A DNA stretch of 64,000 nucleotides from Siphonodentalium dalli (lineage: Eukaryota > Mollusca > Scaphopoda > Gadilida > Siphonodentaliidae). Made by a program: the position numbers and the translations under genes. Position 1 is the first letter of the stretch; each line of letters begins with the position of its first letter. The notes under the pieces were generated by a model. That model was given only the letters and a program-made list of their open reading frames with translations, ran no database searches and was not told the origin of the DNA. This document shows positions 32,501 to 46,500 of the stretch, piece after piece. The stretch lies in NCBI GenBank assembly GCA_032622095.1, contig CP136068.1:58428025-58492024 (forward strand). The letters are read 5' to 3'.

Positions 32501-35500
32501 CTGCAATAAACGCAAATGAAAACATTACACCATAGTTGCAGATCCTTGAGTTTGATGCAGGCCAGTCCTCGATAGATAGATAGATAGATAGATACTTTAT
32601 TTCACAAAATGCCCAATAAACAGAACAACGTAAACCCTGAAATACAAAAACATAAATTGGAATACAATGAAATGAAAATATAAAACACATACATGACAAT
32701 AACTGCAAGGCACTTTGCCTGGGACAGACATAGCACTATAGCAGTGCTGTCTTCCTGTCTGACCCAGCAGCATTTAACTAAATAATTAAAGTGGGATGTT
32801 ATAGATTTGGTCACCAGCAGAATGATTCCCCGAGTCGCGCCCCACCCACCCCACCTCTATGAATACCATTGTCATAGAAATGTTGTAATTGACTCCAGAT
32901 AATCTATTCTGAGAATGTTTCGGGTTGTTAAGAACCATCAGAAACGTTCAAGACAGATAATGAATAATCAGCAAAGCATGACACCTTGTCGAGCAAATGT
33001 GAATTCTACCAAAGGACCGGGAAGGCCAATATGGTTATGTCATCATCTGAACAATTCGCAATATGGTTATGTGTGATCATCTAAGCAATGTGGTTATATA
33101 TCATTCAAGCAGCTTTATTTAGCTGTTACACAATGGTATATGATACATCAGTTATCTATTCATATTGGCTGAAGTAGAGAATAACGAGAGGTGGGACTGT
33201 GTTTCATAAATTTGATTCAGAATTTGTCTACGACTCGTTGTGAATCAAATTTATCAAACTCGTTTCATAAGATCTTATATCCCAACATAACGAGTTGGAG
33301 ATCCTCTATATCACATGAAAAACCTAGAGCTTTATGCCTTTTTAACAAAAAATCTTTAAAAGAAGCTGAAAAATGCATGCAAATTGCATACATGCACGGC
33401 GTTGGCTGAGATGGCTTGCAACCGTATACGACAGTATTTGCGCGCTCTGGCTTGCGACGAAAAATATAGTCCCCCAATTTGTCTCTTTGTTTTTGTACCT
33501 ATTTTTGTTAGTGCAACGAATTTGGACAATAATTGAACATTAATGAACAAATCAGTCATTTTGAAATGTCTGGTATTGGAGTCAAGCAAAGCTGTTCGAA
33601 ATAGTATTAATCTGTATGTTAATTTTGTTGGCGTGATGCCAAGTATACCGAGAAGCACACGCCTATTCATCACTAGTGAGATATAAGGAAATATGAAATG
33701 GCTTTTTTAATGATATAATAGGTGTTTCATCTTAAATAATACAAATAGGCCATTAGTTGATAGGTCCAATCATTGGACGTATGGCAGTTGTTTCACACCC
33801 AGGCATATCGTCCAATGTGTGTCAAATATCTTCATGTGATATAATATGAATAGGCCATCAGTTGGTAGGTCAATCATTGGACGTATGGCAGTTGTTTCAC
33901 ACCCAGGCATATCGTCCAATGTGCGTCAAATATCAAGAAAATGTGTTGAATATTGCTGAAGTTACCATTCGGACAAGGAATGGGACGGACATAGCTGATT
34001 AGAATAGTCCTCCAAAATTTGTGCTTGGGGGACAGAAAGTTGAAATAAACTATACAGGAATAACAATACATAGGCGTAGGTCACGGTCACCGCCAGCCAT
34101 TTCTTTATTCGTGAAATTCCAATTATTCGATGAACAGCAAAACAGACAGATGCTTCAGTTGAATATGGCAGTAGCAGACAAATGGATACAGGGTGACTTC
34201 ACGGGAAGTGTAGCACGAAAAGTGCCAAATGCACTCAAAAATGAAGTTTCTTCAATCACTTTCGTTTTGTTTTTATTTTGTAGCTGGAATACAGGGAACA
34301 CATCTCCACAAAATTTATAGCATGGGAACCATTGTTTAAAAAGTTACATCATACCATAGATATGGCATCACTATAATATCTTTAAATTAAAGATGAACAA
34401 ACAGCAGCAAGTAAACAGGGAATTCAACTGAAAATTTCAGATGAGATCTCATTTACCACAATATGTCTCAAGCTGCAGAGGAGAGCTTCTAAAATATAAC
34501 AGTTTTTACAGAATTGAAAAATTTTATTCGGTTCCAAAGTTATTCTACTTTCAGTGTTTGGAAGTCATCATATTTTGTCAAAAGCCTTGCTGTTACTTAT
34601 GACATATTTGAATAAAGTGTTAAAAACAACCCAAAAACACTACTTTTGTGTGCCTTCTACAAATTAAAAATCCACAGAATTATAAAAAATACTTGAAAGG
34701 TTTTTGAGAAATTTGATATGTGTTCCCAAGTGATATATATTGCACTGGTGATTACAGGTGTTTTTCCTCCGATATATGACCTCAATGCATATTGTCAAAA
34801 ATCGTTCAGGAAAGGACATTTTTTTAAACAATGATAAATCAACTTTTTTACATTACTAGTGTGTTACATACTAAACTTTCTGACAGTTATGTCTGTCATG
34901 CCATCTAATGCCATTATTAAAATTTACTTTCCTTGTTAAGGTGGCTGGTAATGAGAAAATTTCAGAAAAAGCCATGTTCAGGAAAGGACATTTTTTAACG
35001 GAATTTTCGTCATCACTAATCAAACGAGAGGCCGATCACGATCGGCAGATGTTTAACCCATACCTTGGCGATAGCGATCTTTTTATGAGTGCAAGAATTT
35101 CAACAATTCACAGCGTACTATTATTTATTAGTTTCATAGTGGAATCAGATATATTGAGCAACTTGCTCATTTAAACACAATAGGAAGATGGATATGACAT
35201 TCGATTTCAACCTATTCGGTCACTCCAACAGAGATACATGTATGTGTGATAGATTGATAAAGATAATTATACCCAAACACAGTCAGACAGATGCACCATA
35301 GCTGTTAAAGATATAATTGTTACAATATTAACATCATAATAACTCTATTTATTTAATTCTTACAATGGAACCTGAGTCATAACAGATTATGTTGTTGTGT
35401 TAGCTGCATAGTAAAAGTTATGGGATGATTGAGATTAGAGACCAACAAACACCTGAACATCTATATAAGTGAGGGGTGTATAGACCTTGATATTAAATAT

Positions 35501-37525
35501 GATTGATAATGGTTGGATATAAAATATTTTAATACAGAATTATCAGATAACTAAAGGAGAGATATGAGAAGGGTCAAATTGAAAATATTAGAGTCATAAC
35601 ATTGGATCGCGTACAGTATACATGTACCTTTAATTTTATTCTAAGCTGATCATTGGAAAGATACAATGTCTGTAACAGCAGAAATATTATTAAATATTGG
35701 GTTAATATTCTCAAAACCATTCAATCAATACCAAAATCTATACACATGAAGAATGTATCACAATCAACCTGAATGAGATTATAAAAGTGATTGGGTGAAA
35801 AATATTTGACCAAAAAGTCAGCTTCAAGAATACCAGAACCATTATTATTATCCTGCAGCCCAAATGCAATAGAGGGAATTTCAAAATAAGATATATCCTC
35901 AAATGATGAATATTCAATTGGTGGCTTATAATTAATAGAAATTCTTAGTGAACCTGGCCTAAGGCGAAAGAGATAATTTAAAATCTGCGTATCAGATATG
36001 ATGTGTCTATGGAATAGGTTAATTTTAATCCTGAAATACATGCAAGTGAAAAGTGGATCACGATCAACCTGGACATAGAATAGGAGAATGAACATATGAT
36101 GTGTGGAGAGTGTTAATCATTTTCAATGACATCATATGATGGAACTAATGTGTGGATAAATTGTTTTCTCAAGATAAGACAACAGTGTCTCTGTAAACAA
36201 CAATTCTCTAAACAGCCATGCTCCAGAAAATACTTCACATGGACAATGGACTATTTGTATTAATGCCATGAACATGTCTCAACAGGTTGGGTTAAATTAC
36301 TATTGCACACAAACTGGAGTAAAGTATCATCAATCACTTAAATTTGACAGCTCTGGGAGTGTCATTTTCTGATCCCAATAAAGCAGATTACTGTGTAAAG
36401 TTGTTTGTCTTAAATTCTCACAGGGCATATACAATAGGTAGTAAATTACTTGAATTATAAAGGGCCATAACTCTGTTAAAATATATCGGATCAAACCCAA
36501 ATTTGAACTTGATCTGTATTTCGGGGTGAGGACCACATGTACCAAATTTGGTGTAGATCAGATGAAAAATGTTTTGAGTTCTAAGTAAACATAAGTTTGA
36601 AAAGGGTTAATTAAACGATACCAAAAACCATACAGATAAAGAACGTGCTAAGAAAAACCTTGGTAAGAAATATGAGGCATATCAGAAGAAAACAGTTTGA
36701 CTTAGATGGATCAGATAGCATTTGTGTGCAGGGTTAATTATTTTCTAAACCGATCAACCGATCGATACCAAAAACTATACAGGTGAGGGGTGTGTCATTA
36801 TAAACCTACATATCAAATATGAAAACAATCGGACAAAAATTAATTTGGTTACAGCATCGGATAGCTCATGCCTATGTGCGGATGCAAAGTGTTAATAATT
36901 TCTAAACCGATCAACCAATCGATACCAAAAACTATACAGGTGAGGAGTGTGTCATCATAAACATGGGAGTAAAAAATAACTCTAATTCCCATAATACAGA
37001 TTTACTGCTCTCAGAGCTAAACTGATACCACTGGTAATTAATTGTAGACTGCTATGGTTATCTGTTCAATTCTTAGTTGAAAAAGGGCCATAACTCTGGT
37101 ATAAAATGTTGGATATAACCCATATTCAAACTTGATCTGTATTTTGAGTTGAGAAACTCGCATACCAAATTTGGTTCTGATCAGATAAAAAAAATTTGAG
37201 TTATGGCAGCATGCATGAATTCTAAGTCGAAAAAGGGCCATAACTCCATTGAAAAATATCGGATCAAACCCATATTCGAACTCGATCTGTATTTTGGTCC
37301 GAGAAACTTGCATACCAAATTTGATTCTGATCAGATAAAAATTTTTTGAGTTATGGTAGCATGCATGAATTCTAAGTCGAAAAAGGGCCATAACTCCGTG
37401 AAAAAAACTCGGATCGAACCCATATTCGAACTCGATCTGTATTTGGTGCTGACAAATTCATATACAAAATTTGGTTCCGATCAGATATAAAATGTTCGAG
37501 TTATCGCACCATGCGTAAAGTGTCT

Positions 37526-37579
<54 letters not shown>

Positions 37580-40500
37580 GGACGGACGGACGGACTAACG
37601 ACGAGTGGTCAATCCGGGCAACGACACTATGTTTACCATACTATGGTATGGGTAAACATAAAAACTAAAAAAATCACTAATTTTTAATCACAGAAATAAT
37701 AGCACCTCTATATTAGATATCATATCCTTATTGTTGAAAATACACCATATGTGACATATTTAAAGGTGTTTTCTTCTATACTGGCTGTAGTTTATTTGAT
37801 TTTGGTGTTTTTTTGTTTTTTTTAACGGAATGTCTCCAAAATAACAAAAATTTACATAAAATTACATATTTTTGACATTTTTACATGAAATTTTCACTAA
37901 TAAGAACAGAATGTCTTAGATTATAATTACTGTATGAAACTTGTTTCCTTTGTACTATATATTTTCTTATAATCACCTTATTATTGAGACCATTTCCTGT
38001 TTGGCACAGAGAAAATGGCAAAAATATGCACATTTCTGGTCATAAAATTGCAAAAAATAGTCATATGCAGCTGAAATTTCCTGCGCCGGTCACATAAATA
38101 TACCTTTATATGATAAAAAATGAATGGTAGGTTGGTCATACACTGAACATGAATTTAAGGGAGATATGTGTCCAATTCCTTCATGCTACACTTCCCGTGA
38201 AATCACCCTACATCACATCGCGTGGCATCAGCTAAAATCTTCTCATATTTTTTTGTGTGTGGGCTCTGCAAATCACTGTTTTAATTTATGTTTACACTTA
38301 AAAATTATATTTTACTGACACTCTTTGGAATTAACTAGAAAAATTAGAACAGAAAATCTATACTTCGGTCAATTCCGTAAATTTTTGCCAGGTCAGTAAT
38401 TGGTAGACCTATTAGAAAACGGTCTTCCAACTACAATGCACACATATCAAGTTTCAACAGAATCCATTAAAGCATCGGAGCGAACACAAAAAATCTTGCA
38501 GACGGACAGAAAAAAACAAACACTATATGCTCCCGATTTGGATTCTGTTGAAACTTGCCATAGTTGTTCCTAATGAGGAGACCATGAGTCACGCACAATT
38601 TTTTTCCAACTGTTGAAGTTCAAGGTCACAGGACAAGGTCGTTCTCTCGATTAAGTCACCAGACACTACACATCGTGTCCGCTCCATAACTTTTGTGTAC
38701 ATCACATGATTTCAATGAAACAAGGCGTGATGGTTAACCTAAGAGTGACAGTGTGTCGCAATATGTGTGCATTGTAGTTTGTCAAAGGTCAAGGTCACAG
38801 GGTGCTTTCAAACTTACGACTTCATCTGCACCAGTCATATTTTCTCGCACCCTGCTTGTCTGCTCCATAACATTGCGATGCTTTATTGGATTCTGTTGAA
38901 ATTTGGCATAGTTGTTCCTAACGAGGAGACAATGTGTCGCACAAATTGATTTCCAATCATTGAAGGTCAAGATCACAGTACAAGGTCGTTCTCTCGATTA
39001 AGTCATGATTCGGCCCAGATACTAAATCTGATAGAGCACTTCCAATTGACATTTCATGTTTGGTACTGTAGAGACATCCGAAATAATAATATTTAAAATA
39101 TGGAATTAATTGGTATAGGTCATATCACAATACTACCTACATAGTACCATACGTATACATGCATCTGATAATAATGTACATAGATATCCTATTATTTTCT
39201 TGAAATGAAAAGGAACAGATAAATATGAACAGAGCAGAAGATACATTCAGGTTTACATAACTTCAGTCAATGGAGAAAGCTACATGATGACGTTATTCAT
39301 CAAGATTTGTTTAAATCAACATGATGACATATTATGGATGAAATCGACATGATGACATATTATGGATGAAATGAACACGATGAAATGGCAGCTTCTTCAT
39401 CTAGTATCTCAAGTGGAGAGCTCCCCCAAATATCAATAAATATGAAAGTGTCAATGACACTGTAGCTCAACTTGGAAAGGGAATAATTTAATGTATTACA
39501 GTCAATGGAGCGATTAGGAATGTGGAAAGTTGAATGTCTAATACTTGTTTATAGACATGAAGAGAAAAGTAAAATCCAAGATGGCTGCTGGCGGCCATGT
39601 TTTCGGCCGAATGACCCCAAAATGATTGTATCCCATCTACATGTCATCGTTAACATCCATGACAAATTTTATGACGATCAGAGTAAAGGTACGACCTGTA
39701 GCCTATGCTAAAGAATTTAGTCATACAAAGAGTAAAATCCAAGATGGCTGCTGGCGGCCATGTTTTTTGGCCGAATGACACCAAAATGACTCGTTCCCAT
39801 CTACATGTCATTATTAACATCTATGACAAATTTTATGACGATCAGACTAAAGGTACGACCTGTAGCCCATGCTAAAGAATTTAGTCATACAAAGAGTAAA
39901 ATCCAATATTAACAACCATGACAAATTTCATGATGATCAGACAAACAGTACGACCTGTGGCCCATGCTAATGGATTAAATTTTGAAATCCAAGATGGCCA
40001 CTGGCGGCCATGTTTTTTGTCCGAATGACCCCAAAATGACTCGTTCCCATTTACATTCCAATTTCAACAGCCATGACAAATTTTATGATGATCAGACTAA
40101 ATGTACGACCTGTAGCCCGTGCTAAAGGATTTAGTCATACAAAGAGTAAAATCAAAGATGGCTGCTGGCGGCCATGTTTTTCTGCCGAATGACCCCAAAA
40201 TTACTCGTTCCCATTTACATTCCAATTTCAACAGCCATGACAAATTTTATGATGATCAGACAAACAGTACGCCCTGTAGCCCGTGCTAATGGATTGAATT
40301 TTGAAATGCAAGATGGCCACTGGCGGCCATGTTTTTTTACCGAATGACCCCAAAATTAATCATTCTGGTCTAAATGTTGATGTCAACAGCTATGACAAAT
40401 TTCATAATGATCCGACCAAAGGTACGACCTGTAGACTGCATTGTTGACGCCTTACGTACACACGCACACACGTACACACGGACGACGGACGACAAAGCCA

Positions 40501-43500
40501 TGGCAATAGCTCAAACTTTACAAAGTAAAGTTGAGCTAATAATGGTTAATTTCAGTAAAATACTCCTGCTTCCCTGTAAACGACATACAACTATCTTCAC
40601 GTTTGAATACTTTGATGTTGGTAGTTTAACCAACAAAGAGATTCATATGATATATTGGGTTTTAAAACTGTTAGCTGGTTTGTTAACATTATGAATCTTA
40701 TATTTCTTAGATACCAGGCTGTACTGTTGCCTCAATTTATACACAAAATTATGATTAGGGTCCACTCTTTTGACGAGCCCTTGTGTATTGAGTGTATTAA
40801 CCCTTTCAGTGCCAGGTCCGATTTTTGTATCAACCCATATACCCTGTGCCAATGCATTCTCTTATATATGCGAGTCGACCATAGGTCGCCTCGCATATAT
40901 AAGAGAATGCATTGGCCTAACAATTTTTCATCATTTGTTTACATTTTTTCTTATATTCTTTAACCCTTTACCCAACAAATTGGCCAAAAACGCCCAAATA
41001 AAACTTCAACAGCCTAAAATATCTTCGGTCTGTCTCAATAACACCATACAAATATGGATATCATTGGAACCGGTTCATTGACCACATTGTGATGCTTACA
41101 GTTATGCCCTGTGCCAATGCATTCTCTTATATATGCGAGTCGACCATAGGTCGCCTCGCATATATAAGAGAATGCATTGGCCTAAAAATATTCTTTTTTA
41201 ACACTTTTTACCATTTTTTCTTACATTTTTTAACAATTTTATAATTTTTTCTTACATTTTTTATAATATTTTTCTACATTCTTTGACAATTTTATCATTT
41301 GTAATATGTGTTAAGCCAATGCATTCGCTTATATATGCGAGGCGACCTATGGTCGACTCGCATATATAAGAGAATGCATTGGCACAGGGCCGTTCTGTTG
41401 GGTAAAGGGTTAAGAGACTTATTTTGTAGGTTTAGTGCTAGGGAATCTTACGCTTTTCATGGGCATCAAAATTATTACTATGAATACTTGGTGATAGTTT
41501 TGAGTTATAACATGCCCCTAAGGTTTTATCCAGTTTGTTTTTAAATTCGCTATAGCATGCTTAAGCATAACCAAAAAATAAAATTGCTGATTTTACAGAT
41601 AGTAAATTAAGGCCGATCTTTTAGCCCTGACACTGAAAGGGTTAATCAGAATCACCCAACAAAATAAGGCCTATGTGAATGTTGTTTGATGGGAATGTGT
41701 ATCTATGAACTGATTTTGATAAGAATATTTTTAAAAGCCACATAAAAAGCAATGCCTGTTGTTTAGCTGTGGTTTGTTAAATATGCTAATGTATGTAGAT
41801 TCCAGCGAATCGGGTATTTGTGGCTCGAATCAAATCTTGAATCGAGTTGGGTAAAGGATTTCACATTAAATCGAATCCCTAACAATAAGTTTTGAGCAAT
41901 TGGTTATTGCAGCATACTAGGGGAAGTTTTCCGACATTGAAGACTAAGCATGCTTTATCCAGCATATTTTTACGAATTAACGAACATTGGAATTCTTGTA
42001 GTTGTTCTGAAATGTCATTTTTGGTGGAAATTGTACAATTATGTACACTACTTAGAACTTTATATTTTTGTCTCTGCACTTTTGAAGAATTTTCAGAGAC
42101 AAAAATGTAAGGTTCTAAGTAATGTAATCATACTGTTTCGTATACAGTTTGTGAAAATGGATATACTCAATAGACCTGTGATATATCTTGATTGTGACCT
42201 CCAGATCGTATTCACACTACACACATATAAATATACAAATATAATACAATAGTGTGTATATTTTGAAAAAAATTATTTCAAAATGATCAGCACAAGTTTA
42301 ATATTCAAGTACCAAATAATTTCTATTGATCACTGAAAGTGATGAGATAATAAGAGATATTAGTGGAGTAGATTAAGTCCAATTTTCAAAGCAATTGTTC
42401 AATTTGTGACTAAAGCATGACACTTTGCACATAGGTACATATTCTCATACTAATTGATATTAGAAATGGAGCAATGCTGAAATTTCACTTTAACCCCTCT
42501 TTTAAGGGGTTTTCCAAATTTAAAGAGCGTTTCATGATTATATAATTTATTAAATGTCGCAATTAATCTTAACATCAAGCGTACGATTTAAAATTTGGCA
42601 TATACATATTAAAGTATGATTCTGCGAGATATAATGCCACATTTTTAGGGAAAAATTGGAACTCCCATCCAAAGATGGCCATAAAAATGGCAGCCTTTTG
42701 GACTTTTTTCACTAATATCTTCTAGATCAGTTTGTGCTGTACGAAAACTGGTTGAGAATTGTGACTTTATTTTTGTATTATTCATATTAACGGAGCAATG
42801 AAATATGCCATTCATGAGGTCCCAGCCCTTTCCGAACCCTCAAAACTTAGATTTTATAGAACTTGGTATGAAATTTCACCAAAATCACTGTTAGGATTCT
42901 AGTCATATTTTAACAAGAAATGGACATAACTGTGCAAACTATTAAGTGAGGCATATAATATTTTTTACTCAAAATATGTATCTCCTAATAAGTATCTTGG
43001 ACACTGAATGAACTAATGGTTATATATTTCTTGCTTGCAAGATTCTAGAAGAATTTTTTTTTAATCTGTACGAAGTACCTACAGTACGCCTGATTAGGTT
43101 CAACTTCCGACAGATCATGTGACGTTCCTTTCGCTATAAAAGCAATGTCACGTAAGTCTATGGTCTTTTTAATTTTCTCCCGTATGTGTGTTCGATGCAT
43201 TTGACCGAGTGCGCGGGGCGGGAATGTTGCTCCCAACTGGGAGGGCCCTATGAGTTCAGTGTCCAAGATACTTATTAGAAGATACATATTTGGGGTAAAA
43301 AATATTATATCTCCGTCAAAGATAGCCCATGAAACCCACCTGCTGCAGCAGAAAAGATTTGCATCCGGTACCAAAAAGATTTCTTGGTAGACATGTGCGA
43401 AAATAGACCATTGTGTCCCATATGCAGTAGTTCAGATAAACCCAAAAGCAACTGAGCCTCCTAAAAGGAAACAGCACATACTTCATGTGCCCTAATGTTC

Positions 43501-46500
43501 ACAGAGTGAAGGTGTCCAGGATAAACATTGGTCATAGGCAAGGGAGATAACTCATTCATGTTCCCAATAGGATAAAAAGACCCCCCCCTTCTGAGGATGA
43601 AACAGCACTAGAACGACATCCAGAAGATGTTGACAGTCCCACAAGACACGAAAGAGGGGACCATAGCAAACTTATGAGAAACACTGTTATTACAAGACAG
43701 TCAAAGACTGTGGGGTCGCTCACCAGACTGCAAAGACTGATAAGACTGGGACTCTGGAGACCATAACAGTCAGAACTTTTCATAATCATTTTAAAAGAAG
43801 TAGATCTAAACAGGATATGTGGCTAGAGAGGCTTCATGTATGTAGATCGGTGAATATCTACCTTGAAATTACCAACTGTACACTACTGATCACCCCCCTC
43901 CTCCTCCAGCTCAACAAGTCCCCGACCGACCGGGCTCCAGACTCCCAAGTCTTAGGTTGGAATTTCACAACCGACATCTCAAACTTTCTCAATTGTTGGA
44001 AATTTCCAATCTCACAAGCGCCTTTTTATAAAACCATTTAGACATGTTTGAAGCCCAATTATCCATGGACCCAAAACACCATACATGTATGTCAGATTAA
44101 TCAGTCAGGTAGTTCCAAGGTAGATGTTTTAATGAATTTTGTATTTTAATGATTTTATTAGACACAAAAGTGTTTAAGTCCCCATAGCCCCGTCATTTCT
44201 TAACAGGTTGACCTCATGTTAACAAATTTGAATCTGACACTAAAGGATCCTCCATACTATATGTAAGCTAAATAGTCCAACCTCTCTTGAGAAGACTTTT
44301 AAGTATTACTATAGAGACATACAGTTATGTCCCTGGTCCCACCCTATTTAACCTGGTGACCCCATCTGAATAAATTTGAATCCCATACACCAAAGAACCC
44401 TTCATACTAAATATCAGTAAAATAGACCTGATGGTCCTTGTGAAGGAAGCATATTAAGAGGAAAACTGTCCTTTGCTTGGCCCCTATTTGACCAGGTGAC
44501 CCCATTTGAAAATTACCAACCTGACACCCCCATAAAGTTAAAATTTGTGGCCAATTCTGTCCAACAGTTTAACCTGAAGTAGGAACATATATGGACTGGT
44601 GATTTAAAAACATACATGTTGGAAAATTAAACCAAACTATGAAAACAGTTCCAACCGATTTTGGTGTGAACATCTAATCTACAACTAATGTTGTATCAGG
44701 CATGAAATTTTCAACTGTTTTTATTTTGATCAAGGTAAATATGTATCTCCTAATAAGTATCTTGGACACTGAATGAACTAATGGTTATATATTTCTTGCT
44801 TGCAAGATTCTAGAAGAATTTTTTTTTAATCTGTACGAAGTACCTACAGTACGCCTGATTAGGTTCAACTTCCGACAGATCATGTGACGTTCCTTTCGCT
44901 ATAAAAGCAATGTCACGTAAGTCTATGGTCTTTTTAATTTTCTCCCGTATGTGTGTTCGATGCATTTGACCGAGTGCGCGGGGCGGGAATGTTGCTCCCA
45001 ACTGGGAGGGCCCTATGAGTTCAGTGTCCAAGATACTTATTAGAAGATACATATTTGGGGTAAAAAATATTATATCTCCGTCAAAGATAGCCCATGAAAC
45101 CCACCTGCTGCAGCAGAAAAGATTTGCATCCGGTACCAAAAAGATTTCTTGGTAGACATGTGCGAAAATAGACCATTGTGTCCCATATGCAGTAGTTCAG
45201 ATAAACCCAAAAGCAACTGAGCCTCCTAAAAGGAAACAGCACATACTTCATGTGCCCTAATGTTCACAGAGTGAAGGTGTCCAGGATAAACATTGGTCAT
45301 AGGCAAGGGAGATAACTCATTCATGTTCCCAATAGGATAAAAAGACCCCCCCCTTCTGAGGATGAAACAGCACTAGAACGACATCCAGAAGATGTTGACA
45401 GTCCCACAAGACACGAAAGAGGGGACCATAGCAAACTTATGAGAAACACTGTTATTACAAGACAGTCAAAGACTGTGGGGTCGCTCACCAGACTGCAAAG
45501 ACTGATAAGACTGGGACTCTGGAGACCATAACAGTCAGAACTTTTCATAATCATTTTAAAAGAAGTAGATCTAAACAGGATATGTGGCTAGAGAGGCTTC
45601 ATGTATGTAGATCGGTGAATATCTACCTTGAAATTACCAACTGTACACTACTGATCACCCCCCTCCTCCTCCAGCTCAACAAGTCCCCGACCGACCGGGC
45701 TCCAGACTCCCAAGTCTTAGGTTGGAATTTCACAACCGACATCTCAAACTTTCTCAATTGTTGGAAATTTCCAATCTCACAAGCGCCTTTTTATAAAACC
45801 ATTTAGACATGTTTGAAGCCCAATTATCCATGGACCCAAAACACCATACATGTATGTCAGATTAATCAGTCAGGTAGTTCCAAGGTAGATGTTTTAATGA
45901 ATTTTGTATTTTAATGATTTTATTAGACACAAAAGTGTTTAAGTCCCCATAGCCCCGTCATTTCTTAACAGGTTGACCTCATGTTAACAAATTTGAATCT
46001 GACACTAAAGGATCCTCCATACTATATGTAAGCTAAATAGTCCAACCTCTCTTGAGAAGACTTTTAAGTATTACTATAGAGACATACAGTTATGTCCCTG
46101 GTCCCACCCTATTTAACCTGGTGACCCCATCTGAATAAATTTGAATCCCATACACCAAAGAACCCTTCATACTAAATATCAGTAAAATAGACCTGATGGT
46201 CCTTGTGAAGGAAGCATATTAAGAGGAAAACTGTCCTTTGCTTGGCCCCTATTTGACCAGGTGACCCCATTTGAAAATTACCAACCTGACACCCCCATAA
46301 AGTTAAAATTTGTGGCCAATTCTGTCCAACAGTTTAACCTGAAGTAGGAACATATATGGACTGGTGATTTAAAAACATACATGTTGGAAAATTAAACCAA
46401 ACTATGAAAACAGTTCCAACCGATTTTGGTGTGAACATCTAATCTACAACTAATGTTGTATCAGGCATGAAATTTTCAACTGTTTTTATTTTGATCAAGG

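Larger units (their letters stand above)
40964..41409. mobile_element. TTAA-flanked element nested inside another
   Basis: CCCTTTACCCAACA at the left is mirrored by TGTTGGGTAAAGGG at the right. TTAA flanks it at 40960-40963 and 41410-41413. The 446-bp element holds hairpin copies 2 and 3. Its terminal CCCTTT agrees with the outer element, but the next bases differ, so it is a separate family. Confidence 0.7.
40801..41641. mobile_element. TTAA-flanked (piggyBac-like) element, outer
   Basis: The TIR CCCTTTCAGTGCCAG (left) is mirrored by CTGACACTGAAAGGG (right), one mismatch in 15. TTAA flanks both ends (40797-40800 and 41642-41645). It contains one 69-bp hairpin and a second TTAA element (40964-41409). 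No transposase is present. A decayed relative lies at 26118-26215. Confidence 0.75.

Noticed and set aside
32265-32708. 147-codon minus frame taken as a single coding unit
   Set aside because: Only 32265-32500 is coding. The upstream half is the LINE-type tail and the splice acceptor region read through by chance.
35721-36095. 124-codon minus frame
   Set aside because: It is built from repeat-F units; similar words recur at 36600-36980 with stops.
37038-37391. 117-codon minus frame with internal repetition
   Set aside because: The protein repeats because the DNA is a tandem array of 145-bp units; it is a shadow.
43134-43143. TATA-like CTATAAAAGC with CATGTGACG upstream
   Set aside because: A single TATA-like word in AT-rich intron DNA, no supported gene on the plus strand behind it.
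43045-45139. Two identical 109-codon frames as a conserved gene pair
   Set aside because: They are identical because the whole 1,765-bp unit is duplicated. No family similarity, so no sign of selection on protein.
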